A stretch of 64,000 nucleotides of DNA from Hyphomicrobiales bacterium (GCA_900467185.1 UBPA01000002.1:124001-188000); one strand, 5' to 3'; positions 8,906-18,752 are shown, counted from the stretch's first letter. The notes: generated by a model not told the origin, from the sequence alone. Numbers and translations are program-made.

Positions 8906-10582
8906 TCACTTCATGAACATGACGTGCTCGGCGATGGGGCCGAGCGTGGCGGCGGGGAAGAAGGTCAGCGCGCCGACGATGACGACGGTGACGGTCAGCA
9001 TGCCGGCGAAAGTGCCGTCTTCGACGGACAGCGTGCCGCTGGATTCGGTGGCGCGGCGCTTGGTGGACAGCGAACCGACGATGGCAAGCGGCAGGATGAT
9101 CGGAATGAAGCGGGCCAGCAGCATGACGGTGCCCGTGGCGATGTTCCAGGCGACCGTGTTGTCGCCGAGCCCTTCGAAACCCGAGCCGTTGTTGGCGGCC
9201 GCCGAGGAGAACTCGTAGAGGATTTCGCTGAAGCCGTGCGGACCGATATTGTTGAGCGTTGCCGCACCCCACGGCGTGACCGCGAAGATCGCCGTGCCCA
9301 CGAGAATGAAGAAGCCGTGGCTGAGCAGGCCCATCATGGCGAACTTCACCTCCTTCGCCTCGATGCGCCAGCCGAGATATTCCGGCGTGCGGCCGATCAT
9401 CATGCCCGCGATGAAGACGCCGACGACGATGTAGAGGAACATGTTGATCATGCCGACGCCGACGCCGCCGAAGTCTTCGTTGAGCCACATGCCGATCATC
9501 GGCATCAGGCCGGTGAGCGGGTTGAGGCTGTCATGCATGGCATTGACGGAGCCGTTGCTGGTCGAGGTGGTCACGACCGCCCAGACGGGACCTGCCGCCG
9601 CACCGAAGCGCAGTTCCTTGCCTTCGAGATTGCCGACGTCCTGCGTGATCGGCAGGGATGCGAAGGCGTGGGTCGGCGCGGCTTCAAAGCCGATCGCGCC
9701 GGTAATGCGGGCGCCCATGAGAATGAGCATCACCGCAAAGAGCACGGCGGCATGTTTCATCCGCCCGAGAATGCGGCCGAACATCCAGACGCAGCCCATG
9801 GGAATGATGATGATCGAGACGGTCTGCAGAACGTTCGACCAGAAGGTCGGGTTCTCCAGCGGATGCGTGCTGTTCGGGCCGAAGAAGCCGCCGCCATTGG
9901 TGCCGAGCTGCTTGATGGCGACGAAGGCCGCCACCGGCCCGCGCGCGATGGTCTGCTGCACGCCCTCCAGCGTGGTCGCGACCGCCGAGCCCTGGAACGT
10001 CATGGGCACGCCCGTGAAGAGCAGGAGAATGGCGACGACCAGAGCGAGCGGCAGAAGAACGAGGAACGTCGCGCGCTGCACGTCTACGAAGACGTTGCCG
10101 AGCGTGCGTCCGGCAAGTCCGCGGGCCAGAGCGGCGAGCGCTGCAAGGCCGACGGCCGCCGAGACGAACTGAAGCCACATCAACGCCGCCAGCTGCGACA
10201 GATAGCTCATCGCCACCTCGCCCGAATAGTGCTGGAGATTGGTGTTCGCGACGAAGGAGCTGGTCGTGTTGAAGATGAGGCTGCCCTCCAGCGCTTGCCT
10301 GCCGTCGGGATTGAGCGGCAGATGCTGCTGCAGCGCCAGGATGGCGAAGCAGACGACGAACATCACGGCGTTGAAGCCGAGCAGGGAGAGGACGTAGCGC
10401 TTCCAGTTCTGCGTCTGCCGCGTCGCCGGTCCGCCGATGGACTGAAACATCGAGGTGAAGACATTGGGTTTTCCCTGACCGGCACCCGGGTCCATCGCCC
10501 AGGCCATGTAGCGGCCGAGCGGCCACGAAAGGAGGGCGGTGCCCCCGATGATCAGAAGTACGAAGAGAATGGCTTGTATCAT
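8906..10582 (-). CDS. kdpA: potassium-transporting ATPase subunit KdpA
   Basis: The potassium-selective channel-like subunit of the Kdp pump, 558 residues (E. coli 557), with about ten membrane helices. The four selectivity-filter repeats are visible: TTSSFVANTNLQ near residue 110, LGTNGGGFFGPNS near residue 225, TSTSNGSVNAMHDSLNP near residue 340 and SAAANNGSGFEGLG near residue 465. It lies downstream of kdpB and a 26-codon gene, an order opposite to the canonical A-then-B. Confidence 0.96.
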   Translation of the reverse strand: MIQAILFVLLIIGGTALLSWPLGRYMAWAMDPGAGQGKPNVFTSMFQSIGGPATRQTQNWKRYVLSLLGFNAVMFVVCFAILALQQHLPLNPDGRQALEGSLIFNTTSSFVANTNLQHYSGEVAMSYLSQLAALMWLQFVSAAVGLAALAALARGLAGRTLGNVFVDVQRATFLVLLPLALVVAILLLFTGVPMTFQGSAVATTLEGVQQTIARGPVAAFVAIKQLGTNGGGFFGPNSTHPLENPTFWSNVLQTVSIIIIPMGCVWMFGRILGRMKHAAVLFAVMLILMGARITGAIGFEAAPTHAFASLPITQDVGNLEGKELRFGAAAGPVWAVVTTSTSNGSVNAMHDSLNPLTGLMPMIGMWLNEDFGGVGVGMINMFLYIVVGVFIAGMMIGRTPEYLGWRIEAKEVKFAMMGLLSHGFFILVGTAIFAVTPWGAATLNNIGPHGFSEILYEFSSAAANNGSGFEGLGDNTVAWNIATGTVMLLARFIPIILPLAIVGSLSTKRRATESSGTLSVEDGTFAGMLTVTVVIVGALTFFPAATLGPIAEHVMFMK

Positions 10583-10622
10583 GGTGATGTCTCCAGCATC
10601 AGGCCCGTAAACGGGTCGGTAC

Positions 10623-10703
10623 TCAGGCTTTGTCGAGGGCGGATGCCAAGGCGAAGAGAAGTCCGAACAGGACCATGCCGAGGAGGAAGGTGAGGAGGGT
10701 CAT
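10623..10703 (-). CDS. 26-residue membrane peptide between kdpB and kdpA (second KdpF-like subunit)
   Basis: A tiny ORF starting at ATG 10703 and ending in TGA at 10623. It encodes 26 residues: one hydrophobic helix rich in Leu and Phe (MTLLTFLLGMVLFG at the start) with a charged DKA end. It lies 12 nt after the kdpB stop and 40 nt before kdpA, and a GGAGCAG stretch precedes the start. Position and single-span character suggest a Kdp accessory peptide, but it lacks the RPERF tail of canonical KdpF, which is found separately upstream of kdpB. It may be a divergent KdpF duplicate or a different small subunit. Coding status is inferred from position and hydrophobicity only. Confidence 0.6.
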   Translation of the reverse strand: MTLLTFLLGMVLFGLLFALASALDKA

Positions 10704-10715
10704 GATCTGCTCCGG

Positions 10716-12785
10716 TCATGCGAGGTTGAGGGCCGACACGATCATGTCGATGAGCTTGATGCCGACGAACGGCACGACGAGGCCGCCGAGGCCGTAGATC
10801 AGCAAGTTGCGCCGCAGAAGCGGACCCGCACCGATCGCCTTGTAGGCCACGCCTTTCAGCGCCAGCGGAATGAGGGCGATGATGATCAGGGCGTTGAAGA
10901 TGATCGCCGACAGGATCGCGCTCTGCGGCGTGGCGAGGCCCATGACGTTCAGCGCATCCAGCTGCGGATAGAGCGTGACGAACATCGCCGGGAGGATCGC
11001 GAAGTATTTGGCGACGTCGTTCGCGATCGAGAAGGTGGTCAGCGATCCCCGCGTCATGAGCAATTGTTTGCCGATCTCGACGATCTCGATGAGCTTGGTC
11101 GGGTCGCTGTCGAGATCCACCATGTTGCCGGCCTCGCGCGCAGCCACCGTGCCCGTGTTCATGGCCACGCCCACATCCGCCTGGGCGAGCGCCGGTGCGT
11201 CGTTGGTGCCGTCGCCGCACATGGCGACCAGCTTGCCCTTCGCCTGCTCGTCGCGGATCAGCTGCAGCTTGTTCTCGGGCGTCGCCTGCGCCAGAAAATC
11301 GTCCACGCCCGCTTCCGCGGCGATGGCCGCGGCGGTCATCGGGTTGTCGCCGGTGATCATGACGGTGCGGATGCCCATGCGGCGCAACTCCGCGAAGCGC
11401 TCGCGAATGCCGCCCTTCACGATGTCCTTGAGGTGGATGATGCCGAGCAGTTTCCCGTCGCGGGCAACGGCAAGCGGCGTGCCGCCCGCCTTCGAGATCG
11501 CGTCGGCGATCGCCTGTCCCTGGGCAGCGACGGCGTCGGTCGCCGCACGACTGCCGGACGCGGCGGGAGATTGCAGGTATGTCAGAACCGAGTCGACCGC
11601 ACCCTTTCGGATCGAGGTGCCCTCAAGGTCCACGCCGGACATCCGGCTCTGCGCGGTGAAGGCGACGAATGTTGCGTTGAGGTCTTTCATGTCCCGCGCG
11701 CGAATGCCGTATTTCTCCTTGGCCAGCACGACGACGGAGCGTCCCTCTGGCGTTTCGTCGGCGAGCGACGCGAGCTGCGACGCGTCGGCGAGATCCTGTT
11801 CCGTCACGCCGTTGACGGGGTGGAACTCGGTCGCCTGGCGGTTGCCGAGCGTGATCGTTCCCGTCTTGTCGAGCAGCAGCGTATCGATGTCGCCTGCCGC
11901 CTCCACCGCGCGGCCGGACATGGCCAGCACATTGAAGCGCACCAGACGGTCCATGCCGGCGATGCCGATGGCCGACAGCAGTGCGCCGATGGTGGTGGGG
12001 ATGAGCGTGACGAACAGCGCCACGAGCACGACGATCGGGATGGAGCCGCCGGCATAGCTGGCGAAGGCCGGAATGGTCGCCGTCGCCATGACGAAGATGA
12101 GCGTCATTGCCGCGAGCAGGATGTTGAGCGCAATCTCGTTCGGCGTCTTCTGACGCTCGGCACCCTCGACCAGCGCGATCATCCGGTCGATGAAGGTGGA
12201 GCCGGCGGCCGCGGTAATGCGCACCTTGATCCAGTCGGACAGCACCTGCGTTCCGCCCGTCACGGCCGAGCGGTCGCCGCCGGACTCGCGGATGACGGGC
12301 GCGGATTCGCCGGTGATCGCCGCTTCGTTGACGGAGGCGATGCCCTCGACGATTTCGCCATCGGAAGGAATGATATCGCCTGCCTCCACCAGTACGATGT
12401 CGTTGACCTTGAGCGACGCGCCGGGCACGTCGTTCCACGTCCGGCTATCGGCGGACACCAGCAGCTTGGCCTGGGTTTCGGACCGGGTACGGCGCAGCGA
12501 CTCGGCCTGCGCTTTGCCACGGCCCTCGGCCACGGCTTCGGCGAAGTTCGCGAACAGTACCGTGAACCAGAGCCAGAGGATGATCTGGAACGAGAAGCCC
12601 AGCCCGTCCGCGCCTGTTGCAAGGTCCTTGAAGAACAGAACGGTGGTCAGCACCGAAACGACGGCGACCACGAACATGACCGGGTTCCTGGCCAGGGTTC
12701 GCGGATCGAGTTTCCGGACTGCGCCGCCGAGGGCGGGCACGAGGATGCGGGCATCGAGAATGCTCGCGGATGTGGGTTTGCTCAT
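10716..12785 (-). CDS. kdpB: potassium-transporting P-type ATPase subunit KdpB
   Basis: The catalytic P-type ATPase subunit of the Kdp pump, 689 residues (E. coli 682). The phosphorylated Asp306 sits in DKTGTITLG. The actuator loop [14 protein letters not shown] contains the serine whose phosphorylation inhibits the E. coli pump. The hinge [18 protein letters not shown] is near residue 520. Seven membrane helices are expected. It follows the 29-codon kdpF after about 100 nt and comes before kdpA in the transcript, a rearranged order. Confidence 0.96.
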   Translation of the reverse strand: MSKPTSASILDARILVPALGGAVRKLDPRTLARNPVMFVVAVVSVLTTVLFFKDLATGADGLGFSFQIILWLWFTVLFANFAEAVAEGRGKAQAESLRRTRSETQAKLLVSADSRTWNDVPGASLKVNDIVLVEAGDIIPSDGEIVEGIASVNEAAITGESAPVIRESGGDRSAVTGGTQVLSDWIKVRITAAAGSTFIDRMIALVEGAERQKTPNEIALNILLAAMTLIFVMATATIPAFASYAGGSIPIVVLVALFVTLIPTTIGALLSAIGIAGMDRLVRFNVLAMSGRAVEAAGDIDTLLLDKTGTITLGNRQATEFHPVNGVTEQDLADASQLASLADETPEGRSVVVLAKEKYGIRARDMKDLNATFVAFTAQSRMSGVDLEGTSIRKGAVDSVLTYLQSPAASGSRAATDAVAAQGQAIADAISKAGGTPLAVARDGKLLGIIHLKDIVKGGIRERFAELRRMGIRTVMITGDNPMTAAAIAAEAGVDDFLAQATPENKLQLIRDEQAKGKLVAMCGDGTNDAPALAQADVGVAMNTGTVAAREAGNMVDLDSDPTKLIEIVEIGKQLLMTRGSLTTFSIANDVAKYFAILPAMFVTLYPQLDALNVMGLATPQSAILSAIIFNALIIIALIPLALKGVAYKAIGAGPLLRRNLLIYGLGGLVVPFVGIKLIDMIVSALNLA

Positions 12786-12888
12786 GAGAGACCCCGAATG
12801 ATGGTTGTTTGGTGAAATGGATCGGCCGGACGCGAGGAGACGGGCGAACGGGACCCGTGCCGATGACGCCGCACTGCTTTACGGGGCG

Positions 12889-12978
12889 TCAGAAGCGCTC
12901 CGGCCGCCAGAGCGCATAGGCGAGATAGGCCGTGACGAAGACGGTCACGCCTCCGCTGAGGATGTAGTCGAATGTCAT
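12889..12978 (-). CDS. kdpF: KdpF, small stabilising subunit of the Kdp pump
   Basis: A 29-residue single-span peptide starting at ATG 12978. After a short MTFDYIL start it has a hydrophobic helix and ends in YLAYALWRPERF. The Tyr-Leu-x-Tyr-Ala-Leu helix end with a following RPERF tail is the signature of KdpF, which sits with KdpA in the membrane and stabilises the complex. It is the first gene of the leftward kdp cluster, about 100 nt upstream of kdpB. Confidence 0.85.
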   Translation of the reverse strand: MTFDYILSGGVTVFVTAYLAYALWRPERF

Positions 12979-13164
12979 GTCGCACCTGTCCTGTCTGTCG
13001 AAGCCCGGCATGGCGAAAGCGCCGGGCCTGACGGATCTATGCGACCGATCCGCGTAGGAATTCGAGACGGGGGAAACGGCGAAGATATAAAGATCTCATA
13101 GGGATTTCGATGATGCGGCCCCGCAGGCCGGGCTGCGCGTGCCGCAAGGATTGAGGCGCCTCCT
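12979..13164 (-). promoter_or_regulatory. kdp upstream region with AT-rich element and leader hairpin
   Basis: This spacer between a LysR stop and kdpF must hold the kdp promoter. It contains an AT-rich stretch (about 13083-13108, with ATATAAAGATCTCATA on the plus strand) in otherwise GC-rich DNA. It also has an inverted repeat GCCCGGC (13003-13009)/GCCGGGC (13021-13027) inside the probable leader. The AT-rich part is the best candidate for the promoter/KdpE site, but no exact box can be assigned. Confidence 0.4.
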
Positions 13165-14088
13165 TCAGGGATCCGGTGGCGTCGGCGGGAGCTGGCCGTC
13201 GCTGGAGAACAGTCTCTTGCTGATGAAGTCGACGATGACCCGGACTTTGGGCGACAGATGCCGGCTTGACGGCCAGATGAGGTGGAACTGGCCGGGCGCG
13301 TCGAGATGATCCATCAGGAGCGGCGTCAGCTCTCCGTTTCTCAGCGAGGCGGCGGCCAGGAAATCCGGCATGCAGCCGATGCCGAGCCCGCGCAGAACGG
13401 CACCGTGCAAAGCCTCCATATTGTTGCATGTGAGGACGTGCCGGATCCTGACATCCGGCTCTCCCGCCGGGCGCACCAGCGGCCAGTCCTGGATCTTGCC
13501 GCTGTTGGGGTAGCGGAAGCCGATGCCGACATGGGTGGAAAGGTCGCGCGGGCAGGCCGGCACACCCTGTCGTTCCAGATAGGCGGGTGACGCGCAGAGC
13601 AGCAGACGGAACGGCCGGAGCCTGCGGACCATGATGCGGCTGTCGGGCAATTGCCCGCTCCGGATGGCCACATCGACGCCTTCGTCGATGAGATCGACGA
13701 TGCGGTCGGTAAAATCGAGGTCGAGCTCGATCTCCGGATAGAGCGACAGAAACTCCGCAAGCACGGGCAGGAGCAGGTGATAGGCGACGATGGGCGCACT
13801 GACCTTGACCCGCCCGCGCGGGGTTTCCCGCGTTCGCAGCAGCGTCTCCTGCGCGTCGTCGAGATCGTCGAGAATGTGGCGGCAGCGTTCGTGAAACGCA
13901 CGACCTTCCTCGGTCAGCCGCAGGCTTCGGGTCGAGCGCTGAAAGAGCCGCACGCCCAGCTGGCTTTCCAGCCGTGTCACGGCCTTGCCGACCGCGGAAG
14001 GGGACAGGCCGAGAACCCGTCCCGCGGCAACGAAGCTGCCGAGGTCGGCCGTGCGGACGAAGGCCCCAAGGCCGGTCAGACGGTCCAT
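13165..14088 (-). CDS. LysR-family transcriptional regulator
   Basis: A LysR regulator of 307 residues. The N-terminal winged helix (about 1-60) includes GAFVRTADLGSFVAAG and SPSAVGKAVTRLESQLG. The effector domain (about 88-295) begins GRVKVSAPI and includes VDVAIRSGQLPDS, typical of the CrgA/DmlR-like subgroup. It is divergent from an MFS exporter with 149 nt between starts, so it very probably controls that gene. The ligand is unknown. Confidence 0.92.
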   Translation of the reverse strand: MDRLTGLGAFVRTADLGSFVAAGRVLGLSPSAVGKAVTRLESQLGVRLFQRSTRSLRLTEEGRAFHERCRHILDDLDDAQETLLRTRETPRGRVKVSAPIVAYHLLLPVLAEFLSLYPEIELDLDFTDRIVDLIDEGVDVAIRSGQLPDSRIMVRRLRPFRLLLCASPAYLERQGVPACPRDLSTHVGIGFRYPNSGKIQDWPLVRPAGEPDVRIRHVLTCNNMEALHGAVLRGLGIGCMPDFLAAASLRNGELTPLLMDHLDAPGQFHLIWPSSRHLSPKVRVIVDFISKRLFSSDGQLPPTPPDP

Positions 14089-14237
14089 CGCATATGCTCC
14101 AGTTTCGCGCCATTCGAGCGTGTCTGTCCGTTATGACCGGAATGTCGGCGCCATATCGGAATATTCAAGCACAAATATACTTGAGCGGAAAGCGGTCACC
14201 TATCGCCGCACCACTCTCCTGCTTGAAGGAAAGACCC

Positions 14238-15767
14238 ATGGCATCTCCCTCCGTCGCGTCCCGCGGATCTCGACCCTGGCCGGCTCTGCTGGCCGTCTGC
14301 CTTGCCGCTGCGGCCATGCCCCTCACCTTCACGGGCACGGCGGTGGCGCTGCCGTCCATCGGCCGGGCGCTGGGCGGCGGTCCCGTTGCGATCGCCTGGG
14401 TGACGAACGCCTTCATGCTCACCTTCGGATCGACCCTGATGGCGGCGGGTGCCCTGGCGGACAGCTATGGCCGCAAGCGGATCTTTCTCGCAGGCGTCGG
14501 GTCGTTCGCATTGGTGTCGCTCGCGCTCGTCTTCGCGGCGGATATCCTGATGTTCGATCTCTTGCGCGCGGCCCAGGGTTTTGCCGCGGCAGCGGCGTTT
14601 TCGGGCGGCATGGCGGCGTTAGCGCAGGAATTCGGCGGTCCGGCGCGTCTTCGCGCCTTCAGCATCGTCGGCACCAGCTTCGGCGTCGGCCTGTCGCTCG
14701 GCCCTGTCGCCTCGGGCCTGATGATCGAGGCGCTCGGCTGGCGCAGCATCTTTCTGGCTGTCGTCGTCTTTGCGGTCCTCGCTTTCCTGCTTGGCTGGCG
14801 CGCCCTCAGGGAAAGCCGCGACCCGGCGTCGCGCGGGCTCGACTGGGGCGGGGCCCTCAGCTTCACCGCGGCGCTCGGCCTCTTCACCTACGGCATTCTG
14901 CTCGCCCCCGCGCGCGGCTGGAGCGATGCCCTGGTCCTTGGCTTGCTGGCGGGCGCGTTGCTCCTCCTTTTTCTCTTCGTCGCTGTGGAGCGGACGGTCC
15001 CCCGGCCCATGCTCGATCTCTCCTTGTTCGCTTACCCCCGCTTCGTCGGCGTCCAGTTGCTGGCGGCAGCGCCGGCCTATGGCTTCGTCGTTCTCTTGGT
15101 CCTGCTGCCCGGTCGCTTCATCGGCGTCGAGGGCATGGGCGAGGCGGCGGCGGGAACATTGATGATCGCGCTGTCCGCGCCGCTCCTGATCCTGCCGATC
15201 GTCGCCGGACGTCTGACGCGTTGGTTCCGCCCGGCCACGATCTGCGGCATCGGCTTGCTGGTCTCGGCCGCTGGTCTGTTCTGGCTGTCGCGGGTCCCGA
15301 TCGGGGCACCGGTGCTTGCCCTCGCTCTGCCCATGCTGGTGATCGGGACGGGCATCAGTTTTCCCTGGGGGCTGATGGACGGTCTCGCGGTCAGCGTCGT
15401 GCCCACGGAGCGCGCCGGAATGGCGACGGGCATTTTCAGCACCACCAGGGTGGCCGGGGAAGGCGTGGCGCTCGCGGTCGTCAGTGCGATCCTGTCACTG
15501 CTGGTGGTCGATGGCCTGAAGGGGCACGCCGTGCCTTCGACCATCGCAACGGGCGCCCAAAGGCTTGCGGCGGGCGATCTCGCCGCCGCCGGGAGTGCGC
15601 TGCAGGGACTGGATCGATCGGTGTTGACGTCTCTCTACGCGGACGCCTTCGCCAGCCTGCTGCTGCTGCTGACCGCCATCACCCTCCTGACCGCCCTCGT
15701 GGTCTTCGTCTTCCTGAGGACGGACGCCCACGCGCCCGGCGAGGCGCCGATCGAAAGCGCAGCCTGA
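14238..15767 (+). CDS. MFS multidrug-type exporter (DHA2/EmrB-QacA family)
   Basis: An inner-membrane proton-driven exporter of 509 residues with about 14 hydrophobic segments, the DHA2 arrangement. The family motif region GALADSYGRKRIFLAG follows helix 2, and the antiporter motif C region SIVGTSFGVGLSLGPVASG lies near helix 5. The start is the ATG at 14238 after AAGGAAAG; the longer open frame upstream is antisense to the LysR gene. Drug or toxic-metabolite efflux under the divergent LysR regulator is the likely role. The substrate is unknown. Confidence 0.9.
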   Translation: MASPSVASRGSRPWPALLAVCLAAAAMPLTFTGTAVALPSIGRALGGGPVAIAWVTNAFMLTFGSTLMAAGALADSYGRKRIFLAGVGSFALVSLALVFAADILMFDLLRAAQGFAAAAAFSGGMAALAQEFGGPARLRAFSIVGTSFGVGLSLGPVASGLMIEALGWRSIFLAVVVFAVLAFLLGWRALRESRDPASRGLDWGGALSFTAALGLFTYGILLAPARGWSDALVLGLLAGALLLLFLFVAVERTVPRPMLDLSLFAYPRFVGVQLLAAAPAYGFVVLLVLLPGRFIGVEGMGEAAAGTLMIALSAPLLILPIVAGRLTRWFRPATICGIGLLVSAAGLFWLSRVPIGAPVLALALPMLVIGTGISFPWGLMDGLAVSVVPTERAGMATGIFSTTRVAGEGVALAVVSAILSLLVVDGLKGHAVPSTIATGAQRLAAGDLAAAGSALQGLDRSVLTSLYADAFASLLLLLTAITLLTALVVFVFLRTDAHAPGEAPIESAA

Positions 15768-15818
15768 AGCCTGCTCCTCGCGACGCCGCTCGTGCCAAGC
15801 GACCATCAGGGAGAGACG

Positions 15819-16910
15819 TCAGCCCTCGACCGCGATCCTCGCTTCGGTCCCGGCATCGAAGAGGTGGACGTGTTCGGGAGCGATGCCGATCGAGATCCTG
15901 CTTCCGACACTGACGGGACTGCGTCCGTTCGTGACCAGAACGATGTCCGGCTTGCTGGCGGTGGCAATATAGCTGTTCGACCCCGTGCTTTCGACCGTTG
16001 CGACATCGAGGCGGATCGGGCCTGCGCCGGTGGGATCGATGACGAGATGCTCGGGTCTTAGGCCCGCGATCAGCGAGCGCCCGCGAGGCACGGGGCGGTT
16101 GACCGGAAGGTGCTGTCCTTCCCCGAACGGGAGAATGATCGAACGCCCATCGTCAGCGGCAACGGCCGGCACGAAGTTCATGGCGGGCGAGCCGATGAAG
16201 CCGGCGACGAAACGGTTGACCGGACGGTCGTAGAGATCGAGCGGCGCGCCCTGTTGCTCGATGACACCCTGACGCATCACGACCACGTGGTCGGCCATGG
16301 TCATCGCCTCGATCTGGTCGTGCGTCACATAGACGGAGGTGGCGCCCAGCCTGTCGTGCAGCGCGCGGATTTCCTTGCGCATATGAACGCGCAGGGCGGC
16401 ATCCAGATTGGAGAGCGGCTCGTCGAAGAGAAACGCCTTGGGATGCCGGATGATGGCGCGGCTCATGGCGACGCGCTGGCGCTGGCCGCCGGAGAGCTCG
16501 CGCGGATAGCGACCCATCAGCCCGGAAAGGCCGGTCGTCGCCGCCACCTCCTCGGCCGCCTTCTTCGCCTCCGCCTTCTTCACGCCGCGGATGCGCAGGC
16601 TGTAGGTCAGGTTCTCTTCCACCGTCATGTGCGGATAGAGCGCGTAGGACTGAAACACCATGGCAAGATCGCGCTTGCGCGGCGGCACGGCGTTCATCCG
16701 CTCGCCGGCGATGACGAGGTCGCCGCTGGTGATCGTCTCCAGCCCGGCCATCGAGCGCAGCAGGGTGGACTTGCCGCAGCCGGACGGGCCGACCAGTGCG
16801 ACGAACGACCCTTTCGCTATGCGCAGGTCGATGTTCTTCAGGGCATGGTAGGCGCCGTAATGCTTGTTGACACCTGTCAACGCGATCTGCAGTTCGGTCT
16901 GGTTGCTCAT
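15819..16910 (-). CDS. CUT1 sugar ABC transporter ATP-binding protein (UgpC/MsmK family)
   Basis: The cytoplasmic ATPase of a carbohydrate importer, 363 residues. It has Walker [10 protein letters not shown] (41-49), the signature [15 protein letters not shown], Walker [14 protein letters not shown], and a C-terminal TOBE/OB regulatory region (about 240-363). The start at 16910 overlaps the upstream permease by 4 nt. It is the last gene of the six-gene leftward sugar operon that starts at 22061. Confidence 0.95.
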   Translation of the reverse strand: MSNQTELQIALTGVNKHYGAYHALKNIDLRIAKGSFVALVGPSGCGKSTLLRSMAGLETITSGDLVIAGERMNAVPPRKRDLAMVFQSYALYPHMTVEENLTYSLRIRGVKKAEAKKAAEEVAATTGLSGLMGRYPRELSGGQRQRVAMSRAIIRHPKAFLFDEPLSNLDAALRVHMRKEIRALHDRLGATSVYVTHDQIEAMTMADHVVVMRQGVIEQQGAPLDLYDRPVNRFVAGFIGSPAMNFVPAVAADDGRSIILPFGEGQHLPVNRPVPRGRSLIAGLRPEHLVIDPTGAGPIRLDVATVESTGSNSYIATASKPDIVLVTNGRSPVSVGSRISIGIAPEHVHLFDAGTEARIAVEG

Positions 16911-17734
16911 TTGAGGGCTCCCGAGGTGAGGCCGGAGACGATGCGGCGCTGAAGCAGGACGAAGATGGCGAGGATCGGCGTCACATACATCGAGGCATAG
17001 GCAAGGATGTTGTTCCACTCGTTGGTGTTCGGCCCCATGAAGGAATTGAGCCCGACGCTGGCCGGCTGCAGCTCGATGCTCTGGATCATCGACTTGGAAT
17101 AGACGAATTCGCCGAAGGCCTGCATGAAGATGAGGATGCCGCTGACGAGGATGCCGTTGCGGGCGAGCGGCAGCACGATGTTGAAGAATGCGCCGACGCG
17201 CGAGTTTCCGTCGACCAGCGCCGCCTCTTCCAGTTCCATCGGCACGCTCATGAAGGTGGAGCGCACGAGCACGACGTAGAAGGGCATGCTTTTCGCGGCA
17301 ATCGCGATGATGACCGCCACACGCGGGGTGGCGAGGAGGCCGAGCTGCGAGAAGCCGACGAAGATGGGCGTGATCAGGAGCGAGGCGGGCAGGACCTGCA
17401 GCATGAGGATGAGAAACAGGCCGACATCGACCCAGCGGTTGCGGTAGCGGGCGAGCACATAGGCGCACCCGGTTCCGAGAAGCACGATGAGGGCGACGGA
17501 CCCGGTCGCGATCACCAGCGAATTCCACATATAGCGGCCCATGTCGCGGGTTTCCCAGACATAGGTATAGACGCTCCATTGCGGATCGCTGGGAAAGAGA
17601 CCGGGCGGCGTCGCGAACATCGCCGACCCGCTTTTGAGCGAGGTCACGTACATCCAGTAGAGCGGAAAGAGATAGATCGCCGCGAGAACACAGGCGATCG
17701 CCAGCATCAGGCGGTGTTTCGTCGTTTCGCTCAT
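16907..17734 (-). CDS. CUT1 sugar ABC transporter permease (MalG type)
   Basis: An inner-membrane permease of 275 residues with six predicted helices. The EAA loop that docks on the ATPase is MELEEAALVDGNSRVGAFF (about residues 165-185). It overlaps its neighbours on both sides by 4 nt. It pairs with the MalF-type permease encoded just upstream. Confidence 0.94.
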   Translation of the reverse strand: MSETTKHRLMLAIACVLAAIYLFPLYWMYVTSLKSGSAMFATPPGLFPSDPQWSVYTYVWETRDMGRYMWNSLVIATGSVALIVLLGTGCAYVLARYRNRWVDVGLFLILMLQVLPASLLITPIFVGFSQLGLLATPRVAVIIAIAAKSMPFYVVLVRSTFMSVPMELEEAALVDGNSRVGAFFNIVLPLARNGILVSGILIFMQAFGEFVYSKSMIQSIELQPASVGLNSFMGPNTNEWNNILAYASMYVTPILAIFVLLQRRIVSGLTSGALK

Positions 17735-18633
17735 CCGCGCACCTCATGCCGTGTCGAGCGGACATAGACGATCGAGGCCATCATCACGAACACGATCATG
17801 ACGACAGAGATGGTCGCGCCCTGTGCAAAATCATACTGGCGGAACGACAGGTCCCACGCCCAGTACTGGGTGACGTTGGAGGAATTGTTCGGCCCGCCGG
17901 ACGTGATGGCCGCAAACAGGTCGAACTGCTGAAGGGTGAAGATGAGCCCGAGCGAGATGATGGCGCCGATGGTCGAGCGCATCATCGGCAGGGTGATCGT
18001 CCAGAACCGCTGGAAGGCATTGGCGCCGTCGAGTTCGGCCGCTTCGAACAGGTCCTTCGGAATGGCGGACAGGCCGACGGACAGGAGGATCATGTTGAAC
18101 GAGGTGCCGAGCCAGATATTGGCGATGATGACAGCCCAGAGCGAGAAGTTCGGGTCGGAGCGCCAGAAGATGTTGCCGTCGATGATGCCGAGCGCCGTCA
18201 GCAGATAATTGAGGACGCCGAAATCGCCCGAGAGGATCCAGTTCCAGATGGCGCCGACCACGAGGCCGGGCATGACCCAGGAGACGAGAAACAGGCCGCG
18301 CAGCCACGAGGCGCCGGGAAAATTGGTCCAGAAGAACAAAGCGAGCGCGAAGCCGGCGATGAACTGGCCGGCGATCGACGCGACGACGAAGATCGCGGTG
18401 TTCTTCAGGATCGGCCAGGTTTCCGGCTGCGAGAACAGCGTCACGTAGTTCTTGAAGCCCACGAAGGGGCGCGCAAAGGTGCCGAGGCTGAACATATCGA
18501 CCTCCTGGAAGCTCATCACCACGTTGTAGATCAGCGGCAGGCCGGCCATCACGAACAGGAAGGCGAGGGGGAAGACGATCAAGGCGATATCGAAGCCTTT
18601 TCCGTCCGCCAGGCTGGAGAAGATGCGTTTCAT
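17731..18633 (-). CDS. CUT1 sugar ABC transporter permease (MalF type)
   Basis: An inner-membrane permease of 300 residues with six helices. The EAA loop is DLFEAAELDGANAFQRFW (about residues 190-210), followed by the usual TLPMMRSTIGAI segment. I placed the start at MKRIFSSL (18633). The frame extends upstream to 18870 but enters the intercistronic hairpin region. It follows the binding-protein gene after 181 nt and overlaps the MalG-type permease. Confidence 0.93.
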   Translation of the reverse strand: MKRIFSSLADGKGFDIALIVFPLAFLFVMAGLPLIYNVVMSFQEVDMFSLGTFARPFVGFKNYVTLFSQPETWPILKNTAIFVVASIAGQFIAGFALALFFWTNFPGASWLRGLFLVSWVMPGLVVGAIWNWILSGDFGVLNYLLTALGIIDGNIFWRSDPNFSLWAVIIANIWLGTSFNMILLSVGLSAIPKDLFEAAELDGANAFQRFWTITLPMMRSTIGAIISLGLIFTLQQFDLFAAITSGGPNNSSNVTQYWAWDLSFRQYDFAQGATISVVMIVFVMMASIVYVRSTRHEVRG

Positions 18634-18752
18634 CGTCGCTCCCATCAGGGCTTTTCCGGGCAACGGCGCGCAAGCGCCCTGCGGTGATCGTCCGTCGGAA
18701 CCAGGGTTCGTGGCCGGGACGGGCGGGCTGTGGCCGACCCATGAACACGGCA

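Noticed and set aside
8894-9488. The kdpC frame stays open upstream through kdpA, suggesting a larger fused protein
   Set aside because: The upstream translation is an out-of-frame reading of kdpA. Normal KdpC length and the METLLSS start with a following membrane helix fit the short version.
8924-12815. Long plus-strand frames opposite kdpA and kdpB (589 and 583 codons)
   Set aside because: Both mirror well-conserved Kdp subunits and have the composition of antisense frames in high-GC DNA.
12782-12985. A 67-codon minus-strand frame upstream of kdpB
   Set aside because: It overlaps the genuine 29-codon kdpF in another frame and has an Arg-rich, non-membrane translation.
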